Source: a virus. From it: 64,000 nt of DNA. The stretch spans positions 60,222-124,221 of IMG/VR virus record IMGVR_UViG_3300026183_000930; one strand, written 5' to 3'. Positions 8,475 to 17,643 of the stretch are shown piece after piece (the first letter of the stretch is position 1; each line of letters starts with the position of its first letter). The notes beneath the pieces were generated by a model. That model had not been told where the DNA came from, did no database searches, and saw only the letters and a program-made list of their open reading frames with translations. Position numbers and translations under genes: made by a program.

Positions 8475-9221
8475 TTAGTTGCTTGTCCTTGCAGGTAATA
8501 CATACTCATACAAACCAATACCTGAATCAATTGCAATTTTCATTGCACCTTGTTCTGCAAAAGATATTGATGCTTGTGAAGTATCACTTAATTTCAAAAT
8601 ACTCAATGTTTGTGCTAAAGGCCAACTCCATCCTCTTTTGATTTCTGTAGTTACTCCTTTACTGATTGGTATTTCTACTCTGTCATTTGATCCATCACCA
8701 ATATAAAACTTTAATGTGTCACCATCAGTTTTTGCAACAAATGTTGGTTGAACACTGCTCATCACTCCAGCAAAGTAGCTCAAATCTTTTAAATTTTGTT
8801 GTGTGGGTTGAATTGTCAAATCCCAATTTACACCTTTGAACTTAACAGTCTTAAGTTTTTCTTCAATCAACTGCGATACCATAAATCTATAATTTGCTGT
8901 GTATCCATTGCCTGATGTAAATTTTAATTCTTCTGGCACTTGTTCGCCATTTCTTTCATTTGTAACAACTTCAATGTTTGCTGTCTTGTCAGCATATCCT
9001 TCAAAGTTTAAATATCCTGCTAATACTGGCAGTTTACCTAAACCCATTGTGCCTTTAAATTCACTTACAGGATTATGTAATTTTCCTTTAAGAACAACTG
9101 TTCTATCATCATCCATTGCTTCAATTTCAGTTGCAGTACCATCGCCGCCATTTACTTTGACTGATTGAATAAAACCTAATGAATGAGTGTGTTTGACTAT
9201 GTCTAAGAGTACATCCCTCAT
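8475..9221 (-). CDS. 45: Sliding clamp (T4 gp45-like)
   Basis: 248 residues, slightly longer than T4 gp45 (228). It starts MRDVLLDIVKHTHSLGF and ends GIGLYEYVLPARTSN, with the two-domain beta pattern of the trimeric T4-type clamp. The clamp holds the polymerase on DNA and is also the mobile activator of late transcription, so it links replication to the late promoters in this window. The gene lies directly downstream of the gp43 promoter region and has its own sigma70-like promoter. Identification rests on overall pattern and position; no single catalytic motif exists for clamps. Confidence 0.8.
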   Translation of the reverse strand: MRDVLLDIVKHTHSLGFIQSVKVNGGDGTATEIEAMDDDRTVVLKGKLHNPVSEFKGTMGLGKLPVLAGYLNFEGYADKTANIEVVTNERNGEQVPEELKFTSGNGYTANYRFMVSQLIEEKLKTVKFKGVNWDLTIQPTQQNLKDLSYFAGVMSSVQPTFVAKTDGDTLKFYIGDGSNDRVEIPISKGVTTEIKRGWSWPLAQTLSILKLSDTSQASISFAEQGAMKIAIDSGIGLYEYVLPARTSN

Positions 9222-9250
9222 AATATTTTCCTTTCAATGTTCATAAACTA

Positions 9251-9279
9251 ATAATAACAAAATAATATTGGAAAGTCAA
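9251..9279 (-). promoter_or_regulatory. Sigma70-like promoter for the sliding clamp gene
   Basis: The minus strand reads TTGACT, 17 bases, TATTAT. It lies 30 bases upstream of the 9221 ATG, which has an AAAGGA ribosome site. It sits in the gap after gp43, so clamp expression can be independent of the polymerase transcript. Confidence 0.65.
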
Positions 9280-9286
9280 ATGTTTT

Positions 9287-12001
9287 TTATCCAATTTCAA
9301 ATATGGAATCAAAGTTATTAACATGTTGCGTTTCTTTTAATTCCCAACCCAATACTCCAATTAAGTTTTTAATTTTCTGATCAATAATGGTTTTTTCCAT
9401 TTCTTCATGATCAAATGGTAACTCTTTAAACCATCTTGGTAGATTCAGTTCATCAATTGGGTAAGCAATTGATGTATAATTCATTGGATTGGGTTTGAGT
9501 TTACACACAATAACTTTTTGTCCATCCATAATAGGTAAACTGTATCTATCTCTGTAGGCTTTTCTAAGATCATTCCAATTTAAACTGGCTCTAACATGTC
9601 CTGGCATAATTGGTTTTTTAATTGCATTAGTATTGTCCAAATTTGCCATACTTGCTGTTTGATTATTATATGCAGTAACAATTCCCAAATACTTGGTCAA
9701 ATTGTTTACTCGTTTAGGTGTTCCTTTTTCCCAACCGTCTCTTTTTCCAAATTCATTTTTAAAATCAGCAATCATATCAAAACAATCTTGTTTTGTTTTA
9801 CCAATTAGTACCATTGTTAATAGTTCTTCAAGAAATCTCTGTACAAATTCTGGAGTATCTGATCTTTTTAGATCAACACCCATTGCTTTTATTTTACCGG
9901 GCTTACCATCTATATCTTGTCTGTTGCCTTCTAAGTCATAAATTAATGCCGCATATCTTTTCTTTGTGATATACAATCCTGACTCAGCAACAATTTCTCT
10001 ACCTGCTTGGATAATCTTACCTGCTTCTGTTGAAACATTAAATGAGTTAGTCATAAAACTTGGAAAAGAATTATTTACTTCATTACCAATTTGATCATAC
10101 AGTGATATTACTGAATCTTTGGTCCATGGCACATGACCTGCTTCAACATCTTGCTTAACTGATGGATATGCACTAAAATAAACTGAATCAGTGTCACCAT
10201 ATATAATTGATTCTCCAGTGTGATTATAATCATTGCAGATTATTTGGTTTGTTTGTGATGCCATGTGTTTTGTGATTGTTCTTCCTGACAGTGTTACTGA
10301 TTGACCAATACGAGTATCAAAAAATCTACAGCCTGGATTTAGAATAGCACCATACAATGAATTCAAGTTAATCTTTTTAACAAGTTGTCTTTTGTCCCAA
10401 AACTCTCGTTGTTTTTGATTTTCTGCTTCACGCATATTCTTTTGCATGACTTTTCTTTCTGAATACCAAAATTCAAGCAAACCAGGAACAACTGCTTTGA
10501 CGTCAGTTCTAAAAATAGTACCATTAGCACTCAAGCACCAATCTTGTCCTGATTCAAAAATAATCTTATACCATTCTGCACCACTTTTTGAATCTGAGAA
10601 TCCATCTTCAAAATCACAAACAATTTCTACACCAATATCTTTTTCAATAACTGCTTTGTATTCTAATGTACCAAACAAACCTTCCCAGGCATCTGCGGCT
10701 GACTTGCCTTCTTTCATTTTGTTGTCAATATACTTTTTAGTACTTTCTAATCTTAGTTGTCCTACAATGGTTTCCGGACCCATATTCAAACTTCTAATCA
10801 CACTTGGATACAGTGAGTTAATATCTAAACTGCCAATCCAATTGTGTAATCCTTTTTTAGGAAATGCCACATAGGCTCCAACAGCAGGTGTTGTATCAAC
10901 ATTGTCACCTTTCTTTCTGTCTGGAATAACAAATCCTCTTTTGTGTGATTCATTGATAATTGCTTGTTCAGTAACTGCTACAGCACCCATTGTAGTTTGT
11001 AGTAGCACTGTGTTAGCATGAGCCAATTCATTTGCTAGATCAATAAATTTTAATTTGTCATCAAGTTTGGCCAACAATGCCACGTCTTGTCTTGAATATG
11101 CAATAAACTTTTCAAAGTCATTGTTATATAACTGATCAAGTGTGCCATCATATGGAACTTTTTTTTCACCAATTTCATAATCACCAATTGCATCAAGTCT
11201 ATATGAATGCATTTCATGATATGTGTATTTTCTGTACAGTTCTAGATAATCTAAATGCACACGACCAATCAAGTCGTATGTTTCTTGCTCGTTACCATAT
11301 TTGATGTATTTTCTTTTTCTTGGATATTTGTCCCATAAGCAATATCTTGATAGATCAGCTCTGCTGAGAATCAATTGTGTCCTGTTAATAATGTAAGGAA
11401 TATCAAATCCTTCTGAGTTCCATCCACTCAATATATCAGCGTCATCAATAAGTTTTAAAAACATATCAAGAAGTTCTTTTTCATCATGACACAACACAGT
11501 GTTGTCATACTTGACTGAAATTGCTTCTGCTATTTCTTGATCTAATTTCTCAGGTTTCAAACACAAAGTGATCAATCGTTGATCTTCAGGTAACCAATTC
11601 AAATAGAGTGTTATGGCTGTGATTTTTTCATGTGGATCATGTGCAGGTGCAAAACCTCTATCTTTGTTGAAGTCTACCTCAATATCAAAAAAGCACACAT
11701 GAGGAACAGGAGAATCAATTCCCAAATAGTTTTCTTCCAAACATCTAAAAATTGGGTTTATATCAGATTCATGCAGTTTTTGATGACTGTATAGTTTTCT
11801 TTCTCTATCAAATTCTTTGATATGTTTTGTTGAAAATCTTGACACTGGTCTACCGTATATTGATCTGTGTTTTCCTTTTGGATCTGGATAATAGAAAACA
11901 TAGTTTGTTGAGTATTGTCGATATTCTCTTTTGCCTTTTACTCTTTCAACTACATTAATTCTGTCTTTGTCTCTTTCCAGAAATGCATCAATATAACTCA
12001 T
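9287..12001 (-). CDS. 43: Family B DNA polymerase (T4 gp43-like)
   Basis: 904 residues, close to T4 gp43 (898). Exonuclease motifs: Exo I CFFDIEVDF (D106, E108), Exo II SGWNSEGFDIPY (about 192-203), Exo III YSRQDVALL (about 302-310). Polymerase motifs: A SLDINSLYPS (391-400), B KKINLNSLYG (542-551), C YGDTDSVYFS (601-610). It is therefore a proofreading replicative polymerase. The C-terminus NNFDSIFEIG resembles the clamp-binding tail of RB69/T4 polymerases. The DpdA-like protein at 31745-33217 ends in almost the same peptide. A strong TTGACA/TAATAT promoter precedes it. Confidence 0.97.
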   Translation of the reverse strand: MSYIDAFLERDKDRINVVERVKGKREYRQYSTNYVFYYPDPKGKHRSIYGRPVSRFSTKHIKEFDRERKLYSHQKLHESDINPIFRCLEENYLGIDSPVPHVCFFDIEVDFNKDRGFAPAHDPHEKITAITLYLNWLPEDQRLITLCLKPEKLDQEIAEAISVKYDNTVLCHDEKELLDMFLKLIDDADILSGWNSEGFDIPYIINRTQLILSRADLSRYCLWDKYPRKRKYIKYGNEQETYDLIGRVHLDYLELYRKYTYHEMHSYRLDAIGDYEIGEKKVPYDGTLDQLYNNDFEKFIAYSRQDVALLAKLDDKLKFIDLANELAHANTVLLQTTMGAVAVTEQAIINESHKRGFVIPDRKKGDNVDTTPAVGAYVAFPKKGLHNWIGSLDINSLYPSVIRSLNMGPETIVGQLRLESTKKYIDNKMKEGKSAADAWEGLFGTLEYKAVIEKDIGVEIVCDFEDGFSDSKSGAEWYKIIFESGQDWCLSANGTIFRTDVKAVVPGLLEFWYSERKVMQKNMREAENQKQREFWDKRQLVKKINLNSLYGAILNPGCRFFDTRIGQSVTLSGRTITKHMASQTNQIICNDYNHTGESIIYGDTDSVYFSAYPSVKQDVEAGHVPWTKDSVISLYDQIGNEVNNSFPSFMTNSFNVSTEAGKIIQAGREIVAESGLYITKKRYAALIYDLEGNRQDIDGKPGKIKAMGVDLKRSDTPEFVQRFLEELLTMVLIGKTKQDCFDMIADFKNEFGKRDGWEKGTPKRVNNLTKYLGIVTAYNNQTASMANLDNTNAIKKPIMPGHVRASLNWNDLRKAYRDRYSLPIMDGQKVIVCKLKPNPMNYTSIAYPIDELNLPRWFKELPFDHEEMEKTIIDQKIKNLIGVLGWELKETQHVNNFDSIFEIG

Positions 12002-12025
12002 AGATTTTTTGCCCTTGTTTTTATT

Positions 12026-12054
12026 ATATTAACAGTTATAATAAAAGTTGTCAA
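12026..12054 (-). promoter_or_regulatory. Sigma70-like promoter for DNA polymerase
   Basis: The minus strand reads TTGACA, 17 bases, TAATAT, with the -10 box 24 bases before the 12001 ATG. It fits the host housekeeping sigma consensus and marks gp43 as an early gene. Confidence 0.75.
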
Positions 12055-12057
12055 CTG

Positions 12058-12327
12058 TTATTTGATATTAAATGCTTTGGCTAACTTCTGTGGTTCCATA
12101 CCATCTATCTGGTACACTTGTTCTGATGTGAAATCTAAATATTCTCCATCTGCAATACTTCTGCCACGAAAGTGTGAATCATCAATAACTGACTCAACGG
12201 CAAACACTCCTTTAACAGGAAAAGGCGTACTGCCAAACCCAGTCACAGTATGCTCCACTTCCATTTCAGTTTCTTGTTTGATGATTTTATTAGATACTAG
12301 TTTCTTAATTATTTGTTTTTTATCCAT
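12058..12327 (-). CDS. Conserved phage protein, unknown function (89 aa)
   Basis: 89 residues with a basic N-terminus (MDKKQIIKKLVSNKIIKQ) followed by a compact, mixed alpha/beta segment. No motif recognised. It overlaps the upstream gene by 8 bases and ends at the gp43 promoter. Its place between the ClpA block and the polymerase gives no firm functional clue. Confidence 0.5.
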   Translation of the reverse strand: MDKKQIIKKLVSNKIIKQETEMEVEHTVTGFGSTPFPVKGVFAVESVIDDSHFRGRSIADGEYLDFTSEQVYQIDGMEPQKLAKAFNIK

Positions 12328-12922
12328 AGTCTTTTATTTCCTTTATTGTGATTGCCTTTACTATTTTTACATTTTCAGATGCTAACTTGGCCAACATCAG
12401 ATCTTTATCATCCAAACAATACAGTTTTGGATAACAAACAAAAGGAGAATAAACACCTTTTGCCATCATTGTTCCTTTGTTTTCTACTGCTAATCTTTTT
12501 ACTCGCTGTGTTGTTTCATCATCAGCCATGCCATAGTCAACAAAATATCTATATTTGTTATAGTACAAAGAATTTTTAACTGCATGATTATCAGACTTGA
12601 GTACTGATAAATGATAATCATTTACCGGACCTTCGATTTTCATTTCTTCTTTGTCAAATATAGAAACAATTCTTTTTAACATTTCAAAATTTTGTATATA
12701 ATACCAATTTGTATCTCCTCTGTTACCCCATGCCACTTCTGGATACAGAATTGATGCTGTTATATCTCTATCTGGATCAAACCAGGATTCTCTTGCTATG
12801 TCTAAAACTTCGCTAAATTTTTCAGTTTCGTAACTTGTTGTTTCTAAAGTAAAGTTACGAGTTCTTGTGACTCTATAAGGATACTTTGTTTTGAAAAGTT
12901 TAGTGCTTGGTTGTATTTTCAT
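12320..12922 (-). CDS. Conserved phage protein, unknown function (200 aa)
   Basis: 200 residues, soluble, with many aromatic positions (YPYRVTRTRNF, WGNRGDTNWYYIQNF, YYNKYRYFVDYG) that could form a nucleic-acid-binding surface. I do not recognise the family. Its start overlaps the end of clpA by 23 bases, so the two are probably translationally coupled. Confidence 0.5.
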   Translation of the reverse strand: MKIQPSTKLFKTKYPYRVTRTRNFTLETTSYETEKFSEVLDIARESWFDPDRDITASILYPEVAWGNRGDTNWYYIQNFEMLKRIVSIFDKEEMKIEGPVNDYHLSVLKSDNHAVKNSLYYNKYRYFVDYGMADDETTQRVKRLAVENKGTMMAKGVYSPFVCYPKLYCLDDKDLMLAKLASENVKIVKAITIKEIKDYG

Positions 12923-15131
12923 ACTTGATAACTAGTTCTCCGTTTGCTTCGTCTACAATTACTTTTCCGCCTGTTATTAGTTTACCAAACAACAATTCTT
13001 TAGACACTGGTTTTTTAATGTGCTGATCAAACACTCGTTGCATTGGTCTTGCACCCATTGATGGATTATAACCTTTGTCCAATACCCAACGTTTTGCATT
13101 TTCAGTCATTTCAATTGTTATTGATTTGTCTTCTAACAGTTTATTAGTTTCATTTAAATTTTTATCAACTATACGTAAAACATTTTGTTTATCAAGTTTA
13201 ACAAACTTAACTATTCCATCAAGTCTGTTTCTAAATTCTGGTGTGAAGAATCCTTTGATATAGTTATCGTCTTCACCTTGTCTATCAGTTTTACCAATTC
13301 CCATTGGTGGTTTTTCACTTTCTGCGGCACCCAAATTTGATGTCATAATCAAAATAACTTTTTCAAATGAAACAGTTTTGCCTGTTGATGATGTTAATCT
13401 ACCATCATCCATTACTTGTAGTAATACTTGTAATACTTCTGGTGCGGCTTTTTCAACTTCATCTAGCAATAGCACACAGTTTGGATTGTCTTCTACATCA
13501 TTGATTAGTTGTCCTGATCCTGTTGACCCTTCTGCATAACCCACATATCCTGGAGGTGCACCAATCAGTTTTGATGTTGAATGTCTTTCTTGATATTCAC
13601 TCATATCATATTTTAATAATTTAATACTTAAATTGTCAGCAAGTTGTCTACAAGTTTCAGTTTTACCAACACCAGTTGGTCCTACAAACAAATAAGATCC
13701 AATTGGTTTGTTTGAAGGTCTAAGTCCTGCTTTGGCTATCAAAATACTGTCTACTAAAGTTTCTATTGCTGTGTCTTGGCCAAAAACTTTCTTCTTTACA
13801 TTGCCTTCTAAATCAGCATAATGATCAGTTTGTTTGATATTAATCATTTCAATTGGCACTTTGCTGATTCTACTAACAACGTTTTGTGCAACATCTAAAG
13901 TCACTATTGGCTTGTCAGCCAATTTGGTTCTCACTGCTGATGCATCTAACACATCAATTGCTTTGTCTGGAAAGAATTTGCCGTGTATATGCTTTTCACA
14001 CATGTCAACAATTTGCTCAAGCACACCTTCTTCAAATTTAACTTCATGAAATGCTTCATAAACTGGTGCAATGCCTTTGACAATTAATTTTGTATTCTCA
14101 ACATTAGGTGGATCAATGTCATACTTTTGAAACCTACGCATTAATGCTCTATCTTTTTCAATGTTTTCTCTGTATTCTTCAGGAGTAGTTGCACCAATAC
14201 AATTTAGTTTTCCTCTAGCAAGTAATGGTTTTAAAAGATTTGCCAAATCCATGTTACTACTTCCGGCTGTACCGGCTCCTGTTATCATGTGTATTTCATC
14301 AATGAATAAAATGATATCATCTTTTTGTGCTAAAGTATCAAGAACTAATTTAGCACGTTCTTCAAAGTCACCTCTATATTTTGTTCCGGCAACAAGAGCA
14401 CCAATATCTAAAGAAAAAACTGATTTGTTTAACAATGGTTTAGGTACATCTTTTTCTATAATCTTTTTTGCCAGTCCTTCTGCAATAGCAGTTTTACCAA
14501 CACCCGGATCACCAACTACAATGACATTATTCTTTTTACGTCTTGCTAAGATATGAGCTATATCATCAATTTCTTGACTTCTACCTATGATGTCATCGAT
14601 GTCACCTTTTTCAGCAACTTCATTTAAATTTTGACAGTATGTTTCAAACTTACCAGAATTCTCTTCAGCAGTTCCCATGGCTTGTTCCATGGCCTGTTTA
14701 TTGATTGCATCTTTGGTAATAAACTGTACTAATGAATTTCTTGTGACTCCGTGCTTTTTTAAATAAAATAATGCATAACTTTGTTTTTCACTCATGATAC
14801 TTACAAGAATATCTCGTGGCATCAAAGTTTTTCTTCCAGAAAAAATAACCTGTGTCACTGCTCTATTAAACACTCTTTCAGTTGCTTGAGTTTTTCTAGG
14901 CTTTGAACCATCATGAACAATGTCATTCATGTTTTGATCTAAATGATTAACAATATCAATTTTTAAAGCAGTCACATCAGTTTTTACTTCTGCTAAAATT
15001 TTACCTATTAATGGTTCTTGTAACAGTGATAACAATAAATGTTCCAGTGTTATGTATTCATGATTTCGATCAGAAGCCAGTTCGGCCGCTCTGTCTAATA
15101 ATGATTCAATTCTATCTCCGTCTGATGCCAT
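12900..15131 (-). CDS. clpA: ClpA-type AAA+ unfoldase
   Basis: 743 residues (E. coli ClpA 758). It has a Clp N-terminal double-helix domain (to about 140), then AAA module 1 with Walker A GDPGVGKT and Walker B ILFIDE, then AAA module 2 with GPTGVGKT, LLLDEVEKA and FTPEFRNRLDG, ending in a Clp D2-small domain (GARPMQRV). ClpA unfolds substrates for the ClpP protease. Where host ClpA has an IGL/IGF tripeptide that docks on ClpP, this protein reads MGIGKTDRQGEDD, i.e. IGK, so ClpP docking may be altered. No clpP or clpS is nearby. It probably redirects host proteolysis, or works as a disaggregase together with the adjacent DnaJ. Confidence 0.93.
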   Translation of the reverse strand: MASDGDRIESLLDRAAELASDRNHEYITLEHLLLSLLQEPLIGKILAEVKTDVTALKIDIVNHLDQNMNDIVHDGSKPRKTQATERVFNRAVTQVIFSGRKTLMPRDILVSIMSEKQSYALFYLKKHGVTRNSLVQFITKDAINKQAMEQAMGTAEENSGKFETYCQNLNEVAEKGDIDDIIGRSQEIDDIAHILARRKKNNVIVVGDPGVGKTAIAEGLAKKIIEKDVPKPLLNKSVFSLDIGALVAGTKYRGDFEERAKLVLDTLAQKDDIILFIDEIHMITGAGTAGSSNMDLANLLKPLLARGKLNCIGATTPEEYRENIEKDRALMRRFQKYDIDPPNVENTKLIVKGIAPVYEAFHEVKFEEGVLEQIVDMCEKHIHGKFFPDKAIDVLDASAVRTKLADKPIVTLDVAQNVVSRISKVPIEMINIKQTDHYADLEGNVKKKVFGQDTAIETLVDSILIAKAGLRPSNKPIGSYLFVGPTGVGKTETCRQLADNLSIKLLKYDMSEYQERHSTSKLIGAPPGYVGYAEGSTGSGQLINDVEDNPNCVLLLDEVEKAAPEVLQVLLQVMDDGRLTSSTGKTVSFEKVILIMTSNLGAAESEKPPMGIGKTDRQGEDDNYIKGFFTPEFRNRLDGIVKFVKLDKQNVLRIVDKNLNETNKLLEDKSITIEMTENAKRWVLDKGYNPSMGARPMQRVFDQHIKKPVSKELLFGKLITGGKVIVDEANGELVIKYENTTKH

Positions 15132-15134
15132 ATG

Positions 15135-15974
15135 TTATTTCAACTTTCTTAATTCATTTAGTATATTATTATTTAAACCTTTTGGTGTGAAAGGTTTTAA
15201 TACAACATAAAGATCGCCATAAGTTCCATTTGGCTTGGGCATGCCTTTACCTTTAAATCGTACAGTTTGTGTTGGTTGACTTTCTTGTGGTAAATCCCAA
15301 GAAATTTTTTCTCCAGAAATATGATCTAAACTGATTTTACTTCCTAACAATACGTCTATTACACTTATTTGATAATCCTGATATAAATCAAAATTTCTTT
15401 TTACATAAGTTGGGTGATTCATAACTGTTAAATGTATCATTAAATTTCCTGGTTGTAGTTCTTTATAACTGTGATCTCCTAACCCTCGTAATCTTATAAT
15501 AGTTCCTGTTTCAGCATTGGCTGGAATTTTTACTGTGACTTTCTTTTGACCTGAAGGTGTGTCTATTGACAATATTTTTTCTTCTTGTGTATAAATGTCT
15601 TCTATTCTGCATTGTAATGATAGTTTAATGTCTCTGTTACGCAAAGGTCTACGAAAAGGTGAGCCAAAACTGCCTCCAAAAAATTCTTCAAACAGATCTC
15701 CAACATTTTCAAAAACCTGTTCTCCGTTTCTGCCATATGAACTTCTACGAAATCCTGCTTGTTGCGGATCTGTGGTACCATATTGATCATACATTTTTCT
15801 TTTGTCTTTGTTTGATAAAATCTGATATGCTTCATTGATATCTTTGAATTTTGCCTCATCGCCACCTTTGTCAGGGTGATACTCGGCGGCTTTTTTTCTA
15901 AAAGCTCGTTTGATATCAGACTCTGATGCTGACTTGTCAATTTCTAAGATGTTATATGGATTTATCATACACAT
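15135..15974 (-). CDS. dnaJ: DnaJ/CbpA-type co-chaperone
   Basis: About 277 residues. N-terminal J domain with the invariant HPDKGG loop and NEAYQILSNKDKRKMYDQYG, then a short Gly/Phe/Arg linker (GGSFGSPFRRP), then two C-terminal substrate-binding beta domains. There is no Cys-rich zinc region, so this is class II (CbpA-like). It stimulates host DnaK. Two in-frame ATGs exist at 15974 and 15968. The -10 box lies so close that transcription should begin at about 15968, so a leaderless start there (MINPYNILEI) is likely. It precedes clpA by 3 bases and forms a chaperone operon. Confidence 0.92.
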   Translation of the reverse strand: MCMINPYNILEIDKSASESDIKRAFRKKAAEYHPDKGGDEAKFKDINEAYQILSNKDKRKMYDQYGTTDPQQAGFRRSSYGRNGEQVFENVGDLFEEFFGGSFGSPFRRPLRNRDIKLSLQCRIEDIYTQEEKILSIDTPSGQKKVTVKIPANAETGTIIRLRGLGDHSYKELQPGNLMIHLTVMNHPTYVKRNFDLYQDYQISVIDVLLGSKISLDHISGEKISWDLPQESQPTQTVRFKGKGMPKPNGTYGDLYVVLKPFTPKGLNNNILNELRKLK

Positions 15975-16002
15975 AATATAACATGAATTTGTAAAAAGTC
16001 AA
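15975..16002 (-). promoter_or_regulatory. Sigma70-like promoter overlapping the dnaJ start
   Basis: The minus strand reads TTGACT, 16 bases, TATATT. The seventh base past the -10 box is the A of the ATG at 15968, so the transcript probably starts on the initiation codon. It would drive dnaJ-clpA as an early operon. Confidence 0.65.
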
Positions 16003-16003
16003 G

Positions 16004-16390
16004 TTATTTTATGTCTTTTTCTGTGGTTTCAGAATTGTAATCTTCGTAATACTTTTTGTATTCTTCCAACAGTGTGTTTGTTTCTTGAAGTTTTGCTCTG
16101 ATCTGTGCAAAGTTTTTGGCCAATAACTCATAGTCCTTGTCTGATAGACCAAACAGCACAGGATCTAAACCTTGTTCTGCCATTTTGGCAAACACTTCAT
16201 CTGCATTGTCACTGTGGATAATTATCCATTGTATTTGCTCTAGTTGTAAAGGAGTAGGCAATTCATAATTTAATTGTTGTCTTGGTTCTTCAACTTGAAA
16301 TATTTTTATTTTCTTTTCTCCGCCAATTGAACAACCAGTAAGTAAAACTGCTGTAACTAATATCAAAATAATCTTATTCATATGGTACAT
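16004..16390 (-). CDS. Putative outer-membrane spanin lipoprotein (o-spanin)
   Basis: About 125 residues. A signal peptide NKIILILVTAVLL ends in lipobox LTGC, so it is an outer-membrane lipoprotein candidate with a long helical C-terminal half (KLQETNTLLEEYKKYYEDY). The gene overlaps the end of the upstream coiled-coil membrane protein by 17 bases, the classic Rz/Rz1 arrangement. Starts at 16390 or 16381 are both possible; the second, ATGAATAA, overlaps the stop of the upstream gene. Together the pair would fuse inner and outer membranes in the last step of lysis. Confidence 0.65.
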   Translation of the reverse strand: MYHMNKIILILVTAVLLTGCSIGGEKKIKIFQVEEPRQQLNYELPTPLQLEQIQWIIIHSDNADEVFAKMAEQGLDPVLFGLSDKDYELLAKNFAQIRAKLQETNTLLEEYKKYYEDYNSETTEKDIK

Positions 16391-16847
16391 AAGAAGGATT
16401 TGCTAGTGCCGGACATTCTGGATTAATTTCCGACTTTTTAGTTGCCTTCAACTCCTCTTCAGTGTGTGGTGCACCTGATGCCAATTCTATACATCTTATG
16501 GCATTGTCAGATCCTTTGTTGAATATTCTTTCAACTGGTGCTGTTTTTTCAATTGCCAGTTTGCCCACGTCTCTTTTGCCTTTGTTGAATCTTTTGTCTA
16601 GTTCATCTAAATCTTTTTTAAGTGTGTTGATCAACTTGTTCAACTGTTTGTTAGATTCTAGTATCTCTTCAAAATCTTGTTTTTGTTTTTGCAGTAATTC
16701 TTTTTGTGATTCTACACTACGTTCAAGTTCAATTTGATTGGCTTTTAGTATAGCATTGTCAGAACGCAACTTCATCACATATAGTCCTGCACCTGCAATA
16801 GATGAGATTATTAATCCTACCAAAATGATTTTAACTGTGCTGAACAT
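16374..16847 (-). CDS. Putative inner-membrane spanin (i-spanin, Rz-like)
   Basis: 157 residues. One N-terminal transmembrane helix (about residues 5-25, VKIILVGLIISSIAGAGLYV) is followed by a coiled coil over about residues 30-95, then a Cys-containing tail (NAIRCIELASGAP, NPECPALANP). This topology and the NAIRCIELASG segment are typical of Rz-like i-spanins. It starts by TAATG overlap with the lipase gene stop, and overlaps the downstream lipoprotein gene, giving the lysis order lipase, i-spanin, o-spanin. Confidence 0.75.
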   Translation of the reverse strand: MFSTVKIILVGLIISSIAGAGLYVMKLRSDNAILKANQIELERSVESQKELLQKQKQDFEEILESNKQLNKLINTLKKDLDELDKRFNKGKRDVGKLAIEKTAPVERIFNKGSDNAIRCIELASGAPHTEEELKATKKSEINPECPALANPSYVPYE

Positions 16848-17641
16848 TACTTGTTCCTTTTATCTAGTATTTCTTTCAAAGTGTTATAATATTCACTCAC
16901 TGAGTGATCTCTTAAACCATCACCAATTCTTGAAAACTGTCCTCTAAACCAATCTAAAAATAGCCCCCAAGCATTTTTGCCACCAATAAAAATTTTCTTT
17001 CTTTGAGAAAGATAACATAACCTACCAATGTGTCTGAAACCCATCATAGCCAAAGGTACTTTTGTTACAACATCATTGTTGTTTCTCACACGCCATACAG
17101 GAGTTTTAACAAAGTCTTTGAAATTCCAAGCACCGACTCTTGGTCCACCATATGTGTAACAACATCTAATAGTAAATCCTTCTTCGTCTTCTAATCTGTT
17201 TGTAGATATCAATGCACCTGCACCACCTAGTGAATGACCAGTAACATAGATATCAAACCAACTGTTGCTGTTTCTGTTTATGATTTCTTTTATGTAATTA
17301 CGAAGTTTTGGATAAACTTTGTCTACATACTCTTTGAAACCTCTGTGTACACTTGCTTGGTGTCCAACAACTTTTCTAAATTTCAAATCAGCAAGTATGT
17401 CTTCCATTTCAGATACTTCTGTGCCTCTCCATGTAATAAAAATTTTTTTCTCAGTGATTGAATAAACAACATAACACTGAGTGCCGTTGTTTTCTATCAT
17501 TTGATATTTGTATTGTCCTAATCCTAAGGCTCTAATTTTATGTATAAAAGATTTTGGTGTAAAATAAGCCGCTTGTGATAAACCAGCAAGTTTGACTGCT
17601 AATTCAAGATCAAACTCTTTTTTGTGTTTAATATCTTCCAT
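16847..17641 (-). CDS. Class 3 lipase-like alpha/beta hydrolase in the lysis cassette
   Basis: 264 residues. The nucleophile elbow VTGHSLGGAGAL supplies Ser of the triad, with YTYGGPRVG behind it, a likely catalytic Asp in RNNNDVVTKVP and His in GFRHIGRL, exactly the fungal-type lipase 3 layout. The N-terminal FITWRGT is the family's oxyanion/lid segment. No signal peptide is seen, so it would act on the cytoplasmic side or exit through a holin. It lies between two small membrane proteins and the spanins. A membrane-lipid hydrolase in the lysis module is the natural inference; a role in lipid scavenging is the alternative. Confidence 0.82.
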   Translation of the reverse strand: MEDIKHKKEFDLELAVKLAGLSQAAYFTPKSFIHKIRALGLGQYKYQMIENNGTQCYVVYSITEKKIFITWRGTEVSEMEDILADLKFRKVVGHQASVHRGFKEYVDKVYPKLRNYIKEIINRNSNSWFDIYVTGHSLGGAGALISTNRLEDEEGFTIRCCYTYGGPRVGAWNFKDFVKTPVWRVRNNNDVVTKVPLAMMGFRHIGRLCYLSQRKKIFIGGKNAWGLFLDWFRGQFSRIGDGLRDHSVSEYYNTLKEILDKRNK

Positions 17642-17643
17642 TT

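Noticed and set aside
11915-12385. Plus-strand frame of 156 aa antisense to the polymerase start
   Set aside because: Low-complexity Phe/Ile/Leu/Cys composition, antisense to gp43 and its promoter. No ribosome site.
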